Under the pieces are notes generated by a model. The model was not told the origin of the DNA. It searched no databases and worked only from the letters and a program-made list of their open reading frames with translations. Shown piece by piece: positions 1-11,917 of a DNA stretch of 47,298 nt. The stretch comes from Lysobacteraceae bacterium (lineage in GTDB: Bacteria > Pseudomonadota > Gammaproteobacteria > Xanthomonadales > Rhodanobacteraceae): positions 1-47,298 of the forward strand of contig JAGWPB010000013.1 of the NCBI GenBank assembly GCA_028870665.1, in the 5' to 3' direction. A program made the translations under genes and the position numbers. How positions within the stretch are numbered: position 1 is the stretch's first letter; each line of letters begins with the position of its first letter.

Positions 1-998
<998 letters not shown>

Positions 999-1002
<4 letters not shown>

Positions 1003-2036
1003 GGCCGCGGCTGCGCGCAGGGCGCCAGCGGACCCGGCGCGTTGCCGTGCAGGGGGATGCTCACCGTCACCGGCATGCCCATGCGCAGCGCATGGCCCGG
1101 ATTGCAGGCATACACGCGGACCCGGTAGACCAGCTCGGTGCGCAGATCCGTGCTCTCGACATTCTTCGGCGTGAACTCGGCGGTCGGTGAAATGAAGCCG
1201 ACCCAGCCGGCGAAGGAGCGGCCCGGAAAGCTGTCGCTGCGGATGCTGGCACGCATGCCGGCGGCGACTCGGCCCAGCGCCGGCTCCGGCACGTAGGCGC
1301 GTGCCCAGACCGGATCGGTCAACGCCAGCGTCAGCACCGGCGATTGCGGACTGACCATGTCGCCGGGCTCGAGGATGCGGTCCTGCACCACGCCGTCGCT
1401 CGGCGCCAGCAGGGTCGTGTCCGTGAGCTGCCGCTGCGCCAGCGCCAGCGCCGCGCGGTCGGCCACCACGGTCGCCTGCGCCGCGGCGATGTCTTCCCGG
1501 CGCGGTCCCTGCAACGCCAGGCTCAGCGCTTGCCGGGCATTGTCCAGGCCGGCGCGCGCGGTCTTGAGCGTCTGCAGCGCGTTGTCGGCGCTCTGTTGCG
1601 GCAGCAGATGCGCCAGCGCCAGCGCGCGCTGGCGGTCATGGCTGATCGCGGCGTTGTGCAAGGTGGCCTGCGCCGCGGCCACCGCCGCCCGCGCCTGCGC
1701 GATCTCCTGCGGCCGGCTGCCGGCGCGCAGCTTGGCCAGTTGCTGTTCGGCGGCGGCCAGCACGCCCTGCGCCTGATGCACCGCGTCGACGAAGCGCACC
1801 GCATCCAGCGTTGCGACCGGCTGGCCCCGGCGCACCGGCGCGCCCTCCTCGACCAGTACGCGCGCAATGCGCCCGGAATCATTGAAGGCGAGATCGACGC
1901 TGCGGATATCGATGTTGCCGTAGAGGACCAGTGCGGTCGGCACGGCGCGCGGCCGCAGCATCAGCCAGGTCCCGGCGGCGACCGCGCCGAGCAGCACCAC
2001 GAGCAGGATCAGCAGACGCGGTCGGGACAGGGTCAT
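999..2036 (-). CDS. HlyD-family periplasmic adaptor (membrane fusion protein), YbhG-like
   Basis: Adaptor that couples an inner-membrane ABC exporter to the periplasm. 345 residues. An N-terminal membrane anchor (about residues 7-25) is followed by the first half of a lipoyl/barrel-sandwich domain (about 38-85), a long Ala/Gln-rich coiled-coil hairpin (about 85-205), the second lipoyl half with LLAPSDGVVQDR, and a beta-barrel ending in RMGMPVTVSIPL. These are standard HlyD/YbhG hallmarks. The start is the ATG before the hydrophobic segment; the frame stays open upstream but that extension is not protein-like for this family. It follows the beta-CASP gene by 49 bp and overlaps the ABC gene by 4 bp. 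Substrate unknown. Confidence 0.85.
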
Positions 2037-2085
2037 CGGAGCATCTCGAACGGTGGAAGGGTCGAGCGGGTACCCCGGCGCCGGC

Positions 2086-3501
2086 TCAGGCCGGATGCTC
2101 GCCAGCCAGCAGGATCGGCTCGCCGGCGCCGGGCATCTGCCAGGCGAGGCCGTCGCGATCGAGCAGCGCCGCGAACGCCTGCATGCCGCGATCGTAATCG
2201 CCATGCACCAGAAACACCCGCCGCGGATTGCCGCAGCGCGCCAGCCACGCACGCAGCTGGCTCTGTCCGGCATGCGCGGAAAATCCGTTGATGGTGTGGA
2301 TCGCGGCCTGCACCTGCACCTCCTCGTTGAACAGGCGCACGCGCTGGGCGCCGTCGATGATCCGGCGCGCCAGCGTGCCTGCCGCGGCATAGCCGACGAA
2401 GATCACGCTGCTCGCCGGATTCCACAGGTTGTGGCGCAGGTGATGGCGGACGCGCCCGCCGGTGCACATGCCGGAGCCGGCCAGGATCACGGCGCCGCCG
2501 CGGATCGTGTTGATCGCCATCGACTCGGCGGTTTCGCGGGTGAAGCGCAGGCCCGGCAGATCGAGCGGATGGTCGCGGTTGAACCCGGCGACCACCGTCG
2601 CGCGCAGCGCCTCGGGATGGTCGCGGAAGATCTCGGTCGCCGAGATCGCCATCGGCGAATCGAGAAACACCGGCAGATGCGCCGGCAGCGCGCCGCCGGC
2701 AATGCCCTGATGCAGCGCATACAGGATCTCCTGCGCGCGCTCCAGCGCGAAGGTCGGGATCACCACGTTGCCGCCGTGCCGATGGGTGGCCGCCACCGCC
2801 TCGACCAGCTCGGTCACCGAGGCATCCCAGGGGCGATGGTCACGGTCGCCGTAGGTGGTTTCCATCACCACGTAATCGGGCGCGCGCGGCGGCGGCGCGG
2901 GGTCGTCCAGCAGCGGCCGGCCGGGATTGCCGAGGTCGCCGGAGAACAGCACGCTCGCATGCTCCTGGCCGGCGTCGATCTCGAGAAACACCGAGGCCGA
3001 GCCGACGATGTGACCGGCGTTGACGAAGGTGGCGTGGCAGCCGGGTGCGACCTCGCGGCGCTCGCCGTAGGCCAGCGGCGGATCGAACAGGTCCATCACC
3101 CGCAGCGCGTCGGTGATCCCGTACAACGGCGCCGCCGCCGGCTCGCCGCTGCGACGGGTGCGGCGCTCGGCGCGCCGCGCGTCCTCCTCCTGCAGCCCGG
3201 CGGCATCGAGCAGCACCAGCCGGGCCAGCTCGCGGGTGGCGGCGGTGGCGACGATGCGACCGCGGAAACCGCGCTTGTGCAGCAGCGGCAGGCGGCCGCA
3301 ATGATCCAGATGCGCATGGGTCAGCAAGACCACGTCGACGCGGGTGACGTCGAAGCCGAAATCGGCGGCGTTCTCCTCCTCGATCTCGCGGCCGCCCTGG
3401 AACAGGCCGCAATCCACCAGCACGCGGGCGCCCTGCGCTTCGACCAGATGGCAGGAGCCGGTCACCTGCTTGGCGGCGCCGTGGCTGCTGAAACGGATCA
3501 T
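2086..3501 (-). CDS. MBL-fold beta-CASP metallohydrolase (RNA-specificity domain)
   Basis: Putative Zn-dependent ribonuclease of the CPSF73-like beta-CASP family, cytoplasmic. 471 residues. Metallo-beta-lactamase motifs: HAHLDH (62-67), NAGHIVGSAS with His164, SGDLGNPG (187-194). The beta-CASP part shows ETTYGDRDH, IPTFALERAQEIL (248-260), LDSPMA and GSGMCTGGR (342-350). It ends with an RNA-specificity region containing FSAHAG (His410). All expected metal ligands appear present, so it should be active. The start ATG overlaps the stop of the preceding PRPP-synthetase gene by 4 bp, implying translational coupling. The natural substrate in this operon is unknown; RNA turnover feeding nucleotides to its neighbours is an inference. 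Confidence 0.88.
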   Translation of the reverse strand: MIRFSSHGAAKQVTGSCHLVEAQGARVLVDCGLFQGGREIEEENAADFGFDVTRVDVVLLTHAHLDHCGRLPLLHKRGFRGRIVATAATRELARLVLLDAAGLQEEDARRAERRTRRSGEPAAAPLYGITDALRVMDLFDPPLAYGERREVAPGCHATFVNAGHIVGSASVFLEIDAGQEHASVLFSGDLGNPGRPLLDDPAPPPRAPDYVVMETTYGDRDHRPWDASVTELVEAVAATHRHGGNVVIPTFALERAQEILYALHQGIAGGALPAHLPVFLDSPMAISATEIFRDHPEALRATVVAGFNRDHPLDLPGLRFTRETAESMAINTIRGGAVILAGSGMCTGGRVRHHLRHNLWNPASSVIFVGYAAAGTLARRIIDGAQRVRLFNEEVQVQAAIHTINGFSAHAGQSQLRAWLARCGNPRRVFLVHGDYDRGMQAFAALLDRDGLAWQMPGAGEPILLAGEHPA

Positions 3502-4424
3502 GGGCGGATCTCCGGGTTGGCGGCATCGGGGGCGCGCCACAGGTCGCGCACCCCCGCGGCGATCAGGGCGCCGATGTCGATTTGCGCCGCGGCATGCGCC
3601 ACCGAGGTGGTGGTGACGACACGCGCGGCGCCGGCCTCGAGCAGCTCGTGGTAGGCATCGCCGGCAAACAGGCCGTGCACCGCGACGCACACCGGCGGCA
3701 GGGTGCCGGCCGCGCGCAGATGCGCCAGCGCCGCGGCCGCGGTGCGGCCCGAGCTGATGATGTCGTCGATCAGCACCGGCGTGCGTCCCGGCCAGCGCGC
3801 CAGATCGGGCACGCTGACGCGCACGTCGGCGTCGCCGAGGCGCTGCTTGTTCAGCACGATCAGCGGAGCCGCGGCGCGCGCCGCGACGTCGGCCGCCCAC
3901 TGCGCGCTCTCGCCGTCCGGCCCGATGACCAGCGGATCGCGCACGTGATCGCGGATCCACGCCGCCAATGCCGGCGCCGCATGCACCACCCGCACCGGGA
4001 TCGGATAGACCTCGGCGAGATCGCGGATGCGGTGCAGATGCGGATCGACCGTCACCAGGCCATCGAAGTGCGCCGCCAGCAGCGCCGCATAGCCGCGTGC
4101 CGACAGCGCCTGCCCGGGCCGGAAGCGCCGGTCCTGGCGCATGTACGCGAGATAGGGCGCGACCAGCCCGACGCGTGCCGCGCCCAGTTCGCGCAGGGTG
4201 CGCGCCGCCAGCAGCAGCGGCACCGTCCGGGCGTCGGGATGGTCGAGGGTGCAGGCGATCAGCGCGTCGCCGCCGGCCGCCGGCGGCTCGACCTCGACCA
4301 GCGTCTCGCCGTCGGGGAAGGCATGCAGCGCGAGCGCGGCGGTGCGCGCGTCGAGGTCCGCGAGGGCTGGTGCCAGCGCGTTCGCAAGGGCGCTCTGGCC
4401 CGGCCAGGGGTAGATCCGCATCAC
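3498..4424 (-). CDS. Ribose-phosphate pyrophosphokinase (PRPP synthetase)-like protein
   Basis: Predicted to transfer pyrophosphate from ATP to ribose 5-phosphate. 308 residues, typical length. Motifs in order: FPDGE (36-40), RQDRRF (96-101), DPHLH (127-131), the catalytic flexible-loop Lys/Arg in NKQR (192-195) and the PRPP-binding loop DDIISSGRT (220-228). The DPHLH form instead of DLHSxQ suggests a divergent class rather than the housekeeping bacterial enzyme. It sits between a nucleoside/nucleotide phosphorylase and a beta-CASP RNase, with 4-bp overlaps on both sides, so it is probably a pathway-specific paralogue. It may use ribose phosphates released by phosphorolysis (inference). Confidence 0.85.
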   Translation of the reverse strand: MMRIYPWPGQSALANALAPALADLDARTAALALHAFPDGETLVEVEPPAAGGDALIACTLDHPDARTVPLLLAARTLRELGAARVGLVAPYLAYMRQDRRFRPGQALSARGYAALLAAHFDGLVTVDPHLHRIRDLAEVYPIPVRVVHAAPALAAWIRDHVRDPLVIGPDGESAQWAADVAARAAAPLIVLNKQRLGDADVRVSVPDLARWPGRTPVLIDDIISSGRTAAAALAHLRAAGTLPPVCVAVHGLFAGDAYHELLEAGAARVVTTTSVAHAAAQIDIGALIAAGVRDLWRAPDAANPEIRP

Positions 4425-5962
4425 CGGGCTGCCTCCACATGCACGAGCGCCGGGTGGCTGGCGATGAAGTCGCGCGCGTATTCGAGCTCGCCCTGGTGCT
4501 CGGCGTGCAGCACGAACAGCGGTTGTCCCGCCTCGATCGAATCACCGAGGCGCACCGCCAGCCTGAGGCCCGCGGTCGGCGCGTGCGGCGCACCGGCGAG
4601 CTTGGCCGCGCGCGCCAGCAGGCGATTGTCGATCGCGCTCACCACGCCGGCACGGGCTGCCGGCAGCGGCCAGGTCAGCGGTGCGACGCCCGGTTCGCGC
4701 AGACCGCCCTGGGCCAGGCAGATCGCCTCGAACTTGCGCCATGCGCGACCGTCCTCGAGCACCGCGCGCACCAGCGTGTGTGCCGCCTCGCCCTGCGCCA
4801 GCCCGCCCAGCTCCACCACGGCCGCCGCCACCGCCAGGGCGCGCTCGCGCAGGTCGGCGGGCGCCTCGGAGCGCCGCTGCAGCACGGCGATCACGTCGTG
4901 CGCCTCGAGCGCCGGGCCGATGCCGCGTCCGACCGGCTGCGTGCCGTCGCTGATCAGGCCGGCGAGCTGCAGGCCGATGGCGTCGGCCGTGGTGCGCAGC
5001 GCGGCCAGCAGATGCCGGGCCTCGTCGAGGCTGCGCACCTTGGCGCTGGGCCCGACCGGAATGTCGATCACCACGTGGGTCGAACCGGCGGCGGCCTTCT
5101 TCGACAGCACCGAGGCGACCAGCTGCGCTTCGCTGTCGATCTCAAGGAGGCGTTCGACGCGGATCAGCAGGTCGTCGGCCGGACTGAGGTGCATGGCTCC
5201 GCCCCAGGCCATGCAGCCGCCCTCGGCCTCGACCACCCGGCGCAGCGTCTCGCGATCGAGATCGACGCGGGTGAAGGTCGCCACGGTGTCGGCGGTGCCC
5301 GCCGGCGAGGTGATCGCGCGCGAGCTGGTCTTGGGCATGATCAGGCCCAGCGCGGTGACGATCGGCACCACGATCGGCGTGGTCCGATTGCCCGGCAGGC
5401 CGCCGATGCAGTGCTTGTCGACCACCAGCGGCTGCGACCAGCTCAGGCGTTCGCCGCTGTGGATCATCGCCCGCGTCAGCGCCGTGGTCTCGGCGGCGCT
5501 CATGTCGCCAGTGGCGCAGGCCACCAGGAAGGCGGTGATCTCGACGTTGGACAGCCGCTGCGCGACGACATCGTCGATGATCGCGCGCAGCGGCGTCTCG
5601 CCCAGGGCATGGCCGAAGATCTTGGCGCGCACATGACTCATGCTGTCGCTGGGTGGCGCGTGGCGGAAGCGCAGCCGCGTGGTCGCGACCGGCGCCAGCA
5701 TCGCCCACGCGGCTTCGGAAAGGCCGGCCTCGTCCGCCGCCAGCAGGCCATCGCCGGCGCCGCGCAGGATGTCGAGCGTGGCGATGATCTCGCGGCTGCC
5801 GTCGCTGACGGCGACGCGGGCGTGGGCCTCGAAGCCCTCCGCGCGGCAAACCGGGGCGTCGGCGCGCAGCACCACGACCGGCTCGCGATGGGTGTCGATG
5901 CCGAGCCGTCGCGGGCGCAACGCGCCCGCATCCGCGGGCGCCGCGGATGTGACCGTGGTCAT
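4421..5962 (-). CDS. Thymidine phosphorylase family protein, type 2 (AMP-phosphorylase-like)
   Basis: Phosphorolyses pyrimidine nucleosides or, as in archaeal AMP phosphorylases, nucleoside monophosphates. 513 residues from the ATG at 5962. This matches the roughly 500-residue archaeal/type-2 form with an extra N-terminal domain, not the 440-residue DeoA form. Seen: extra N-domain (about 1-90), KIFGHALGETPLRAIIDDV helical domain, phosphate/base site region KHCIGGLPGNRTTPIVVPI, the Ser/Thr-rich SSRAITSPAGTADT stretch and GGAMHLSPADD. The frame is open further upstream, but the Arg-rich extension is not family-like. First gene of the leftward operon, behind an FNR-like site. The substrate (dT versus NMP) cannot be decided from sequence. 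Confidence 0.85.
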   Translation of the reverse strand: MTTVTSAAPADAGALRPRRLGIDTHREPVVVLRADAPVCRAEGFEAHARVAVSDGSREIIATLDILRGAGDGLLAADEAGLSEAAWAMLAPVATTRLRFRHAPPSDSMSHVRAKIFGHALGETPLRAIIDDVVAQRLSNVEITAFLVACATGDMSAAETTALTRAMIHSGERLSWSQPLVVDKHCIGGLPGNRTTPIVVPIVTALGLIMPKTSSRAITSPAGTADTVATFTRVDLDRETLRRVVEAEGGCMAWGGAMHLSPADDLLIRVERLLEIDSEAQLVASVLSKKAAAGSTHVVIDIPVGPSAKVRSLDEARHLLAALRTTADAIGLQLAGLISDGTQPVGRGIGPALEAHDVIAVLQRRSEAPADLRERALAVAAAVVELGGLAQGEAAHTLVRAVLEDGRAWRKFEAICLAQGGLREPGVAPLTWPLPAARAGVVSAIDNRLLARAAKLAGAPHAPTAGLRLAVRLGDSIEAGQPLFVLHAEHQGELEYARDFIASHPALVHVEAAR

Positions 5963-6099
5963 GCCGTGCCGCCGCGGGCGACCGCGACACGGCATCCGCC
6001 GCCCTGCCCTGCCCGGCACCGCATGGCGATCATCATCGACATCCCTCGCACGCGACTCGAACGATGCGGCAAACGTTACTCCACGTGACGCGACGGCCA

Positions 6100-6113
6100 T
6101 TGATGCCGATCAA
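6100..6113 (-). promoter_or_regulatory. FNR/Anr-type operator for the leftward phosphorylase operon
   Basis: TTGATGCCGATCAA is a perfect match to the FNR consensus TTGAT-N4-ATCAA. On the leftward strand a TAnnnT element, TAACGT (6078 to 6073), lies 21 bp beyond the site. The classical class II activator layout (site centred at -41.5) needs 22 bp. The position therefore predicts direct activation of the phosphorylase-PRPP-beta-CASP operon by an FNR/Anr/Dnr-like regulator, i.e. under low oxygen or nitrosative conditions. Confidence 0.75.
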
Positions 6114-6170
6114 GGCCGGATCATGCGCCCGGACGCGGACGCCCGCCGTCGCACCGTCACGCCGCTGGCG

Positions 6171-6184
6171 TTGACCCGCGTCAA
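6171..6184 (+). promoter_or_regulatory. Second FNR/CRP-family palindrome for the rightward stress operon
   Basis: TTGACCCGCGTCAA is a perfect inverted repeat (TTGAC-N4-GTCAA), the form accepted by FNR/Dnr/Anr-type regulators. Downstream is TAGGCT (6211-6216), 26 bp from the site; a weaker hexamer at 6207 would be at exactly the class II distance of 22 bp. It sits 93 bp before the universal stress gene start. The match to TTGAT is one base off in each half-site, so regulator identity is less certain than for the other box. Confidence 0.6.
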
Positions 6185-6276
6185 TGCGGGCAGGTCTGCC
6201 GCGCGCACACTAGGCTTGCAGACTCGCGCAACCGGACGAAGTCTGCCCGTGCCACCGACCCCCAGGAGGTGCCGCC

Positions 6277-6708
6277 ATGCCCGCGATGCCGACTTCCGCC
6301 GCGCCGATCCTGCTGGCTTTCGACGGCTCGGGCCCTGCGCAGCGTGCATTCGCCTATGCGCTCGATCTGGCGCAGCGGACCCGGCGCCCGCTGCATGCAG
6401 TGACCGCGCTCGATTTCGCGCCGGAGTTCGCGGCCGGCACCGGCGGCGCCGACGACGCGCTGGTGCGCGAGTCCGAGGAGGCGCTCGAACAGCTGCGCCG
6501 GCAGGCCGTGGCCGCCGGCGTCCCGCTGACCTCGCGGGTCAGGGTCGGACCGCCGGCGTTGCTGTTGCTGCAGGAACTGCAGGCGATGGCCGCGGCGCAG
6601 GTCGTCATCGGCCACACCGAAAAAGGCGTGCTGATGCGCTGGCTGGCGGGGTCGGTCTCGCGTTCGCTGCTCGACGAGGCGCGCGTGCCGGTGACCCTGG
6701 TCCCCTGA
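6277..6708 (+). CDS. Universal stress protein (UspA family)
   Basis: Small cytoplasmic nucleotide-binding stress protein, 143 residues, one Usp domain. Seen: N-terminal ILLAFDGS strand/loop and the C-terminal ATP-binding pattern G-x2-G-x9-G-S in the VIGHTEKG...LAGSVSRS region (about 109-129), followed by a PVTLVP terminal strand. The ATG at 6277 is preceded by AGGAGG with 7-bp spacing, the best ribosome binding site in the region. It is the first gene of the rightward operon behind an FNR-like palindrome; Usp genes are frequent members of Anr/FNR regulons in proteobacteria (known). Its exact role is not predictable. Confidence 0.9.
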   Translation: MPAMPTSAAPILLAFDGSGPAQRAFAYALDLAQRTRRPLHAVTALDFAPEFAAGTGGADDALVRESEEALEQLRRQAVAAGVPLTSRVRVGPPALLLLQELQAMAAAQVVIGHTEKGVLMRWLAGSVSRSLLDEARVPVTLVP

Positions 6709-6778
6709 GCGGCGACGGCGCGGCCGCGCGCCCGCAGTATGCTCGCACCCTGCGCTGCTGCCACAGGTGCCGCTGACG

Positions 6779-8059
6779 ATGGATGCCGCCCTGCCCCCGC
6801 TGCTGCTGCGGTTCACCGCCACCGTGGTGCTGAGCTTCGTGCTGGGGCTGGAGCTGCACAGCTATCGCCGCTCGCAGGACGCGGGCATCGGCTTCGGGAC
6901 CACGCGCACGCTGACCCTGATCGGCGCGGCCGGCTTCGTGCTCTGGCTGCTCGATGGCGCCGCGCCGCGCGGCCTGTACCTAGCCGGGCTGGCGGCGCTG
7001 GCGCTATGGCTGGCGGTGGATCAGTGGCAGGGCCGATTGCCGGCACGCGCGGCCGGCGGCGCGCTGCTGCCGGCGCTGATCGCCCTGCTGGCTTACGCGC
7101 TGGGACCGCTGGTGCTGACCGAGCCCGACTGGCTGGTGGCGGCGGTGATGGTGGTGGCCATCCTGATGCTCGGCGAGATGCCGCTGATCCGGCGCCTGTC
7201 GGACGCCTTCCCCAGCGCCGAGGGCGTGACCCTGGCGAAGTTCCTGATCATCGCCGGCCTGGTGCTGCCGCTGATGCCGGACTCGGCCTTGCCGGGTCTG
7301 CCGACGCTGACCTACCAGAAGGTCTGGCTGGCGGTGGTGGCGATCTCGGGCCTGTCCTACCTGGGCTATGTCGCGCACCGCTACGTCTGGCCCCGGGCCG
7401 GCACCCTGGTCACCGGCCTGATCGGCGGTCTGTACTCGAGCACCGCCGCCAGCGTGGTCCTGGCGCGGCAGGCCCGCGCGGACGCGGGCATCGCCGCGCA
7501 GGCACCCGCGGCCGTGGTCCTGGCGACGCTGATGATGTACCTGCGCCTGCTGGTGCTGATCGCGGTGCTCGGCCATGCCGGCGCGGCGCGGGCGCTGGCG
7601 CTGCCGTTTGCGGTGCTGGTGCTGGGTTCCGCGCTGGTCGCCGCGTGGCTGTGGCGGCGCGGCAACCGGGCGCCTGCGCCGACCGCGGCCACGCCGCGGC
7701 TCGGTCCGCACAATCCGCTCGATCTGCCGATCGCGCTGCTGTTCGCCGTGCTGTTCGTGACCTTCGCCGCGCTCACCCGGTTCGTCATCGCGCACTACGG
7801 CGCGACTGGACTCAAGACGCTGAGCTTCCTGGTCGGCTTCACCGACATCGACCCGTTCATCCTGTCGCTGCTGGCCGATCACGGCGCCATCAGCCCGACC
7901 CTGGTCGTCGACGCCATCCTGATCGCCTCGGGCAGCAACAACCTGCTCAAGGCCGTCTATGCGCAGGCCCTCTCGCGCCAGCGGGCGATGCTGCCCGCGG
8001 CGACCTGGCTGGCCTTCACCCTGCTGCTGTCGCTGGGCTGGGTCGCGTGGATCGCCTGA
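6779..8059 (+). CDS. DUF4010 / MgtC-SapB-like polytopic membrane protein
   Basis: Inner-membrane protein of about 426 residues with roughly a dozen hydrophobic segments. The N-terminal part (VLGLELHSYRR, GFGTTRTLTLIG) resembles the MgtC/SapB domain; the rest resembles DUF4010 (SSTAASVVLARQ and FTDIDPFILSLL-type loops with acidic residues inside membrane segments). Biochemical function is unknown; DUF4010 proteins are sometimes suspected transporters. I chose ATG 6779; an in-frame GTG at 6767 would add four residues. It lies 70 bp after the universal stress gene and 13 bp before the P-type ATPase gene, so it is probably part of the same operon and may serve ion homeostasis together with the pump. 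Confidence 0.8.
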   Translation: MDAALPPLLLRFTATVVLSFVLGLELHSYRRSQDAGIGFGTTRTLTLIGAAGFVLWLLDGAAPRGLYLAGLAALALWLAVDQWQGRLPARAAGGALLPALIALLAYALGPLVLTEPDWLVAAVMVVAILMLGEMPLIRRLSDAFPSAEGVTLAKFLIIAGLVLPLMPDSALPGLPTLTYQKVWLAVVAISGLSYLGYVAHRYVWPRAGTLVTGLIGGLYSSTAASVVLARQARADAGIAAQAPAAVVLATLMMYLRLLVLIAVLGHAGAARALALPFAVLVLGSALVAAWLWRRGNRAPAPTAATPRLGPHNPLDLPIALLFAVLFVTFAALTRFVIAHYGATGLKTLSFLVGFTDIDPFILSLLADHGAISPTLVVDAILIASGSNNLLKAVYAQALSRQRAMLPAATWLAFTLLLSLGWVAWIA

Positions 8060-8072
8060 GGCCGCAGCGCCG

Positions 8073-10430
<2,358 letters not shown>

Positions 10431-10456
10431 CCACCTCCGGCAAAGGCCACGCCCGC

Positions 10457-11917
10457 ATGACCGATTCGATCGAGAACCGCCCGCTGAGCGAGTTGCGAAT
10501 CGGCGACAGCGCCAGCCTCACGCGCAACTTCACCCTGGAGGACGTGCAGATCTTCGCGCTGATGTCGGGTGACGTGAATCCCGCGCATGTGGATGCCGAG
10601 TTTGCCGCCAGCGACCCCTTCCACAAGGTGGTCGCGCATGGCATGTGGACGGCCGCGCTGATCTCCAACGTGCTGGGCACCCAGCTGCCCGGACCGGGGA
10701 CGGTGTACCTGAGCCAGAACCTGCAGTTCCGCAAGCCGGTGTTTCTCGGCGACACGGTGCGCGTCAGCGTGACCGTCGCCGCCATCGACCTTGCCGCGGG
10801 CCACGCGCCGCGCGCCACTTTGCGCTGCGCGGTGGTCAACCAGCGCAACGAGACCGTGGTGGAAGGCGACGCGCTGGTGCGGGTACCCACCGAGAAGATC
10901 AGTCGCCCGCGCATGCACCTGCCCAAGCTCGAGCTGCGCGATCCCGGCGTCAAGCTGCGCGCGCTGATCGCGCAGGCACAGGCCGCACGCAAGGGTCAGC
11001 CGCCGTTGTCGATGGCCGTGGTGCACGCGGTCGACGCCGTCTCGCTGGGCGGTGCGGTGGACGCGGCACGGGCCGGGCTGATCGCGCCCGTCTTCGTCGG
11101 TCCCGAGGCCCGGATCCGCGCCGCGGCACAGGCTGCCGGCATCGACCTTTCGCCGTATCCCCTGATCGCCACCGAGCACAGCCACGCCGCCGCCGGGAAA
11201 GCCGTGGCGATGGCGCGCGCCGGCCAGGTGCAGGCCCTGATGAAGGGCTCGCTGCATACCGACGAACTGATGCACGCCGTGGTCGATGCGCAGACCGGCC
11301 TGCGCACCGCGCGCCGCATCAGCCACGTGTTCGTGATCGACGCGGTCGGCCAGCCGCGCCTGCAATTGCTGACCGATGCGGCGGTGAACGTCATCCCGGA
11401 CCTGGAGGCCAAGCGCGACATCGTGCAGAACGCCATCGACCTCGCGCATGCGCTGGGCATCGCCCGGCCGAAGGTGGCGATCCTGGCCGCGGTCGAGACG
11501 GTCAGCTCCAAGATTCCCTCGACGCTGGACGCCGCCGCGTTGTGCAAGATGGCCGATCGCGGCCAGATCAGCGGCGGCCTGCTCGACGGCCCGCTGGCGT
11601 TCGACAACGCGGTGTCGCTGCGCGCGGCGCAGACCAAGGGCATCGTCTCCCCGGTGGCGGGACTGGCCGACATCCTGGTCGCGCCGGACCTGGAGGCCGG
11701 CAACATGCTGGCCAAGCAGCTCGAATACCTGGCCGAGGCGGCCATCGCCGGAATCGTGCTCGGCGCGCGGGTGCCGGTGGTGCTGACCAGTCGCGCCGAC
11801 CTGCCGGACGCGCGGCTGGCCTCCTGTGCGCTGGCGGTGCTGTGCACGGCGACGGAGCCGGCGCGGCCCGCTTCGGCATCCACGGCGGCGGATACCCGCA
11901 ACCCGCCGCCACCATGA
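10457..11917 (+). CDS. Bifunctional MaoC-like enoyl-CoA hydratase / phosphate acyltransferase
   Basis: Two-domain fusion, 486 residues. Residues 1-145 form a MaoC/R-specific hydratase hot-dog domain with hydratase motif SGDVNPAH (Asp39, His44). Residues about 160-470 form a phosphotransacetylase/phosphotransbutyrylase domain, including MKGSLHTDELMHAV, the SHVFVID region and SGGLLDGPLAFDNAVS. The C-terminal half should interconvert acyl-CoA and acyl-phosphate; the hydratase may act on (R)-3-hydroxyacyl-CoA or mainly bind substrate. The C-terminus is Ala/Pro-rich. Its stop overlaps the acetate kinase start by ATGA, so the two are made together for substrate-level ATP formation. Whether the acyl group is acetyl or longer cannot be told. 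Confidence 0.9.
   Translation: MTDSIENRPLSELRIGDSASLTRNFTLEDVQIFALMSGDVNPAHVDAEFAASDPFHKVVAHGMWTAALISNVLGTQLPGPGTVYLSQNLQFRKPVFLGDTVRVSVTVAAIDLAAGHAPRATLRCAVVNQRNETVVEGDALVRVPTEKISRPRMHLPKLELRDPGVKLRALIAQAQAARKGQPPLSMAVVHAVDAVSLGGAVDAARAGLIAPVFVGPEARIRAAAQAAGIDLSPYPLIATEHSHAAAGKAVAMARAGQVQALMKGSLHTDELMHAVVDAQTGLRTARRISHVFVIDAVGQPRLQLLTDAAVNVIPDLEAKRDIVQNAIDLAHALGIARPKVAILAAVETVSSKIPSTLDAAALCKMADRGQISGGLLDGPLAFDNAVSLRAAQTKGIVSPVAGLADILVAPDLEAGNMLAKQLEYLAEAAIAGIVLGARVPVVLTSRADLPDARLASCALAVLCTATEPARPASASTAADTRNPPPP

Larger units (their letters stand above)
5963..6276. other. Divergent intergenic region between the phosphorylase and universal-stress operons
   Basis: This 314-bp spacer contains no convincing gene. 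It holds two FNR/CRP-type palindromes, one placed for each divergent operon, plausible -10 elements for both directions, and a strong AGGAGG ribosome binding site (6264-6269) for the universal stress protein. Codons continue open in the leftward frame to about 6100, but this is ordinary for such GC-rich DNA. Confidence 0.7.
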
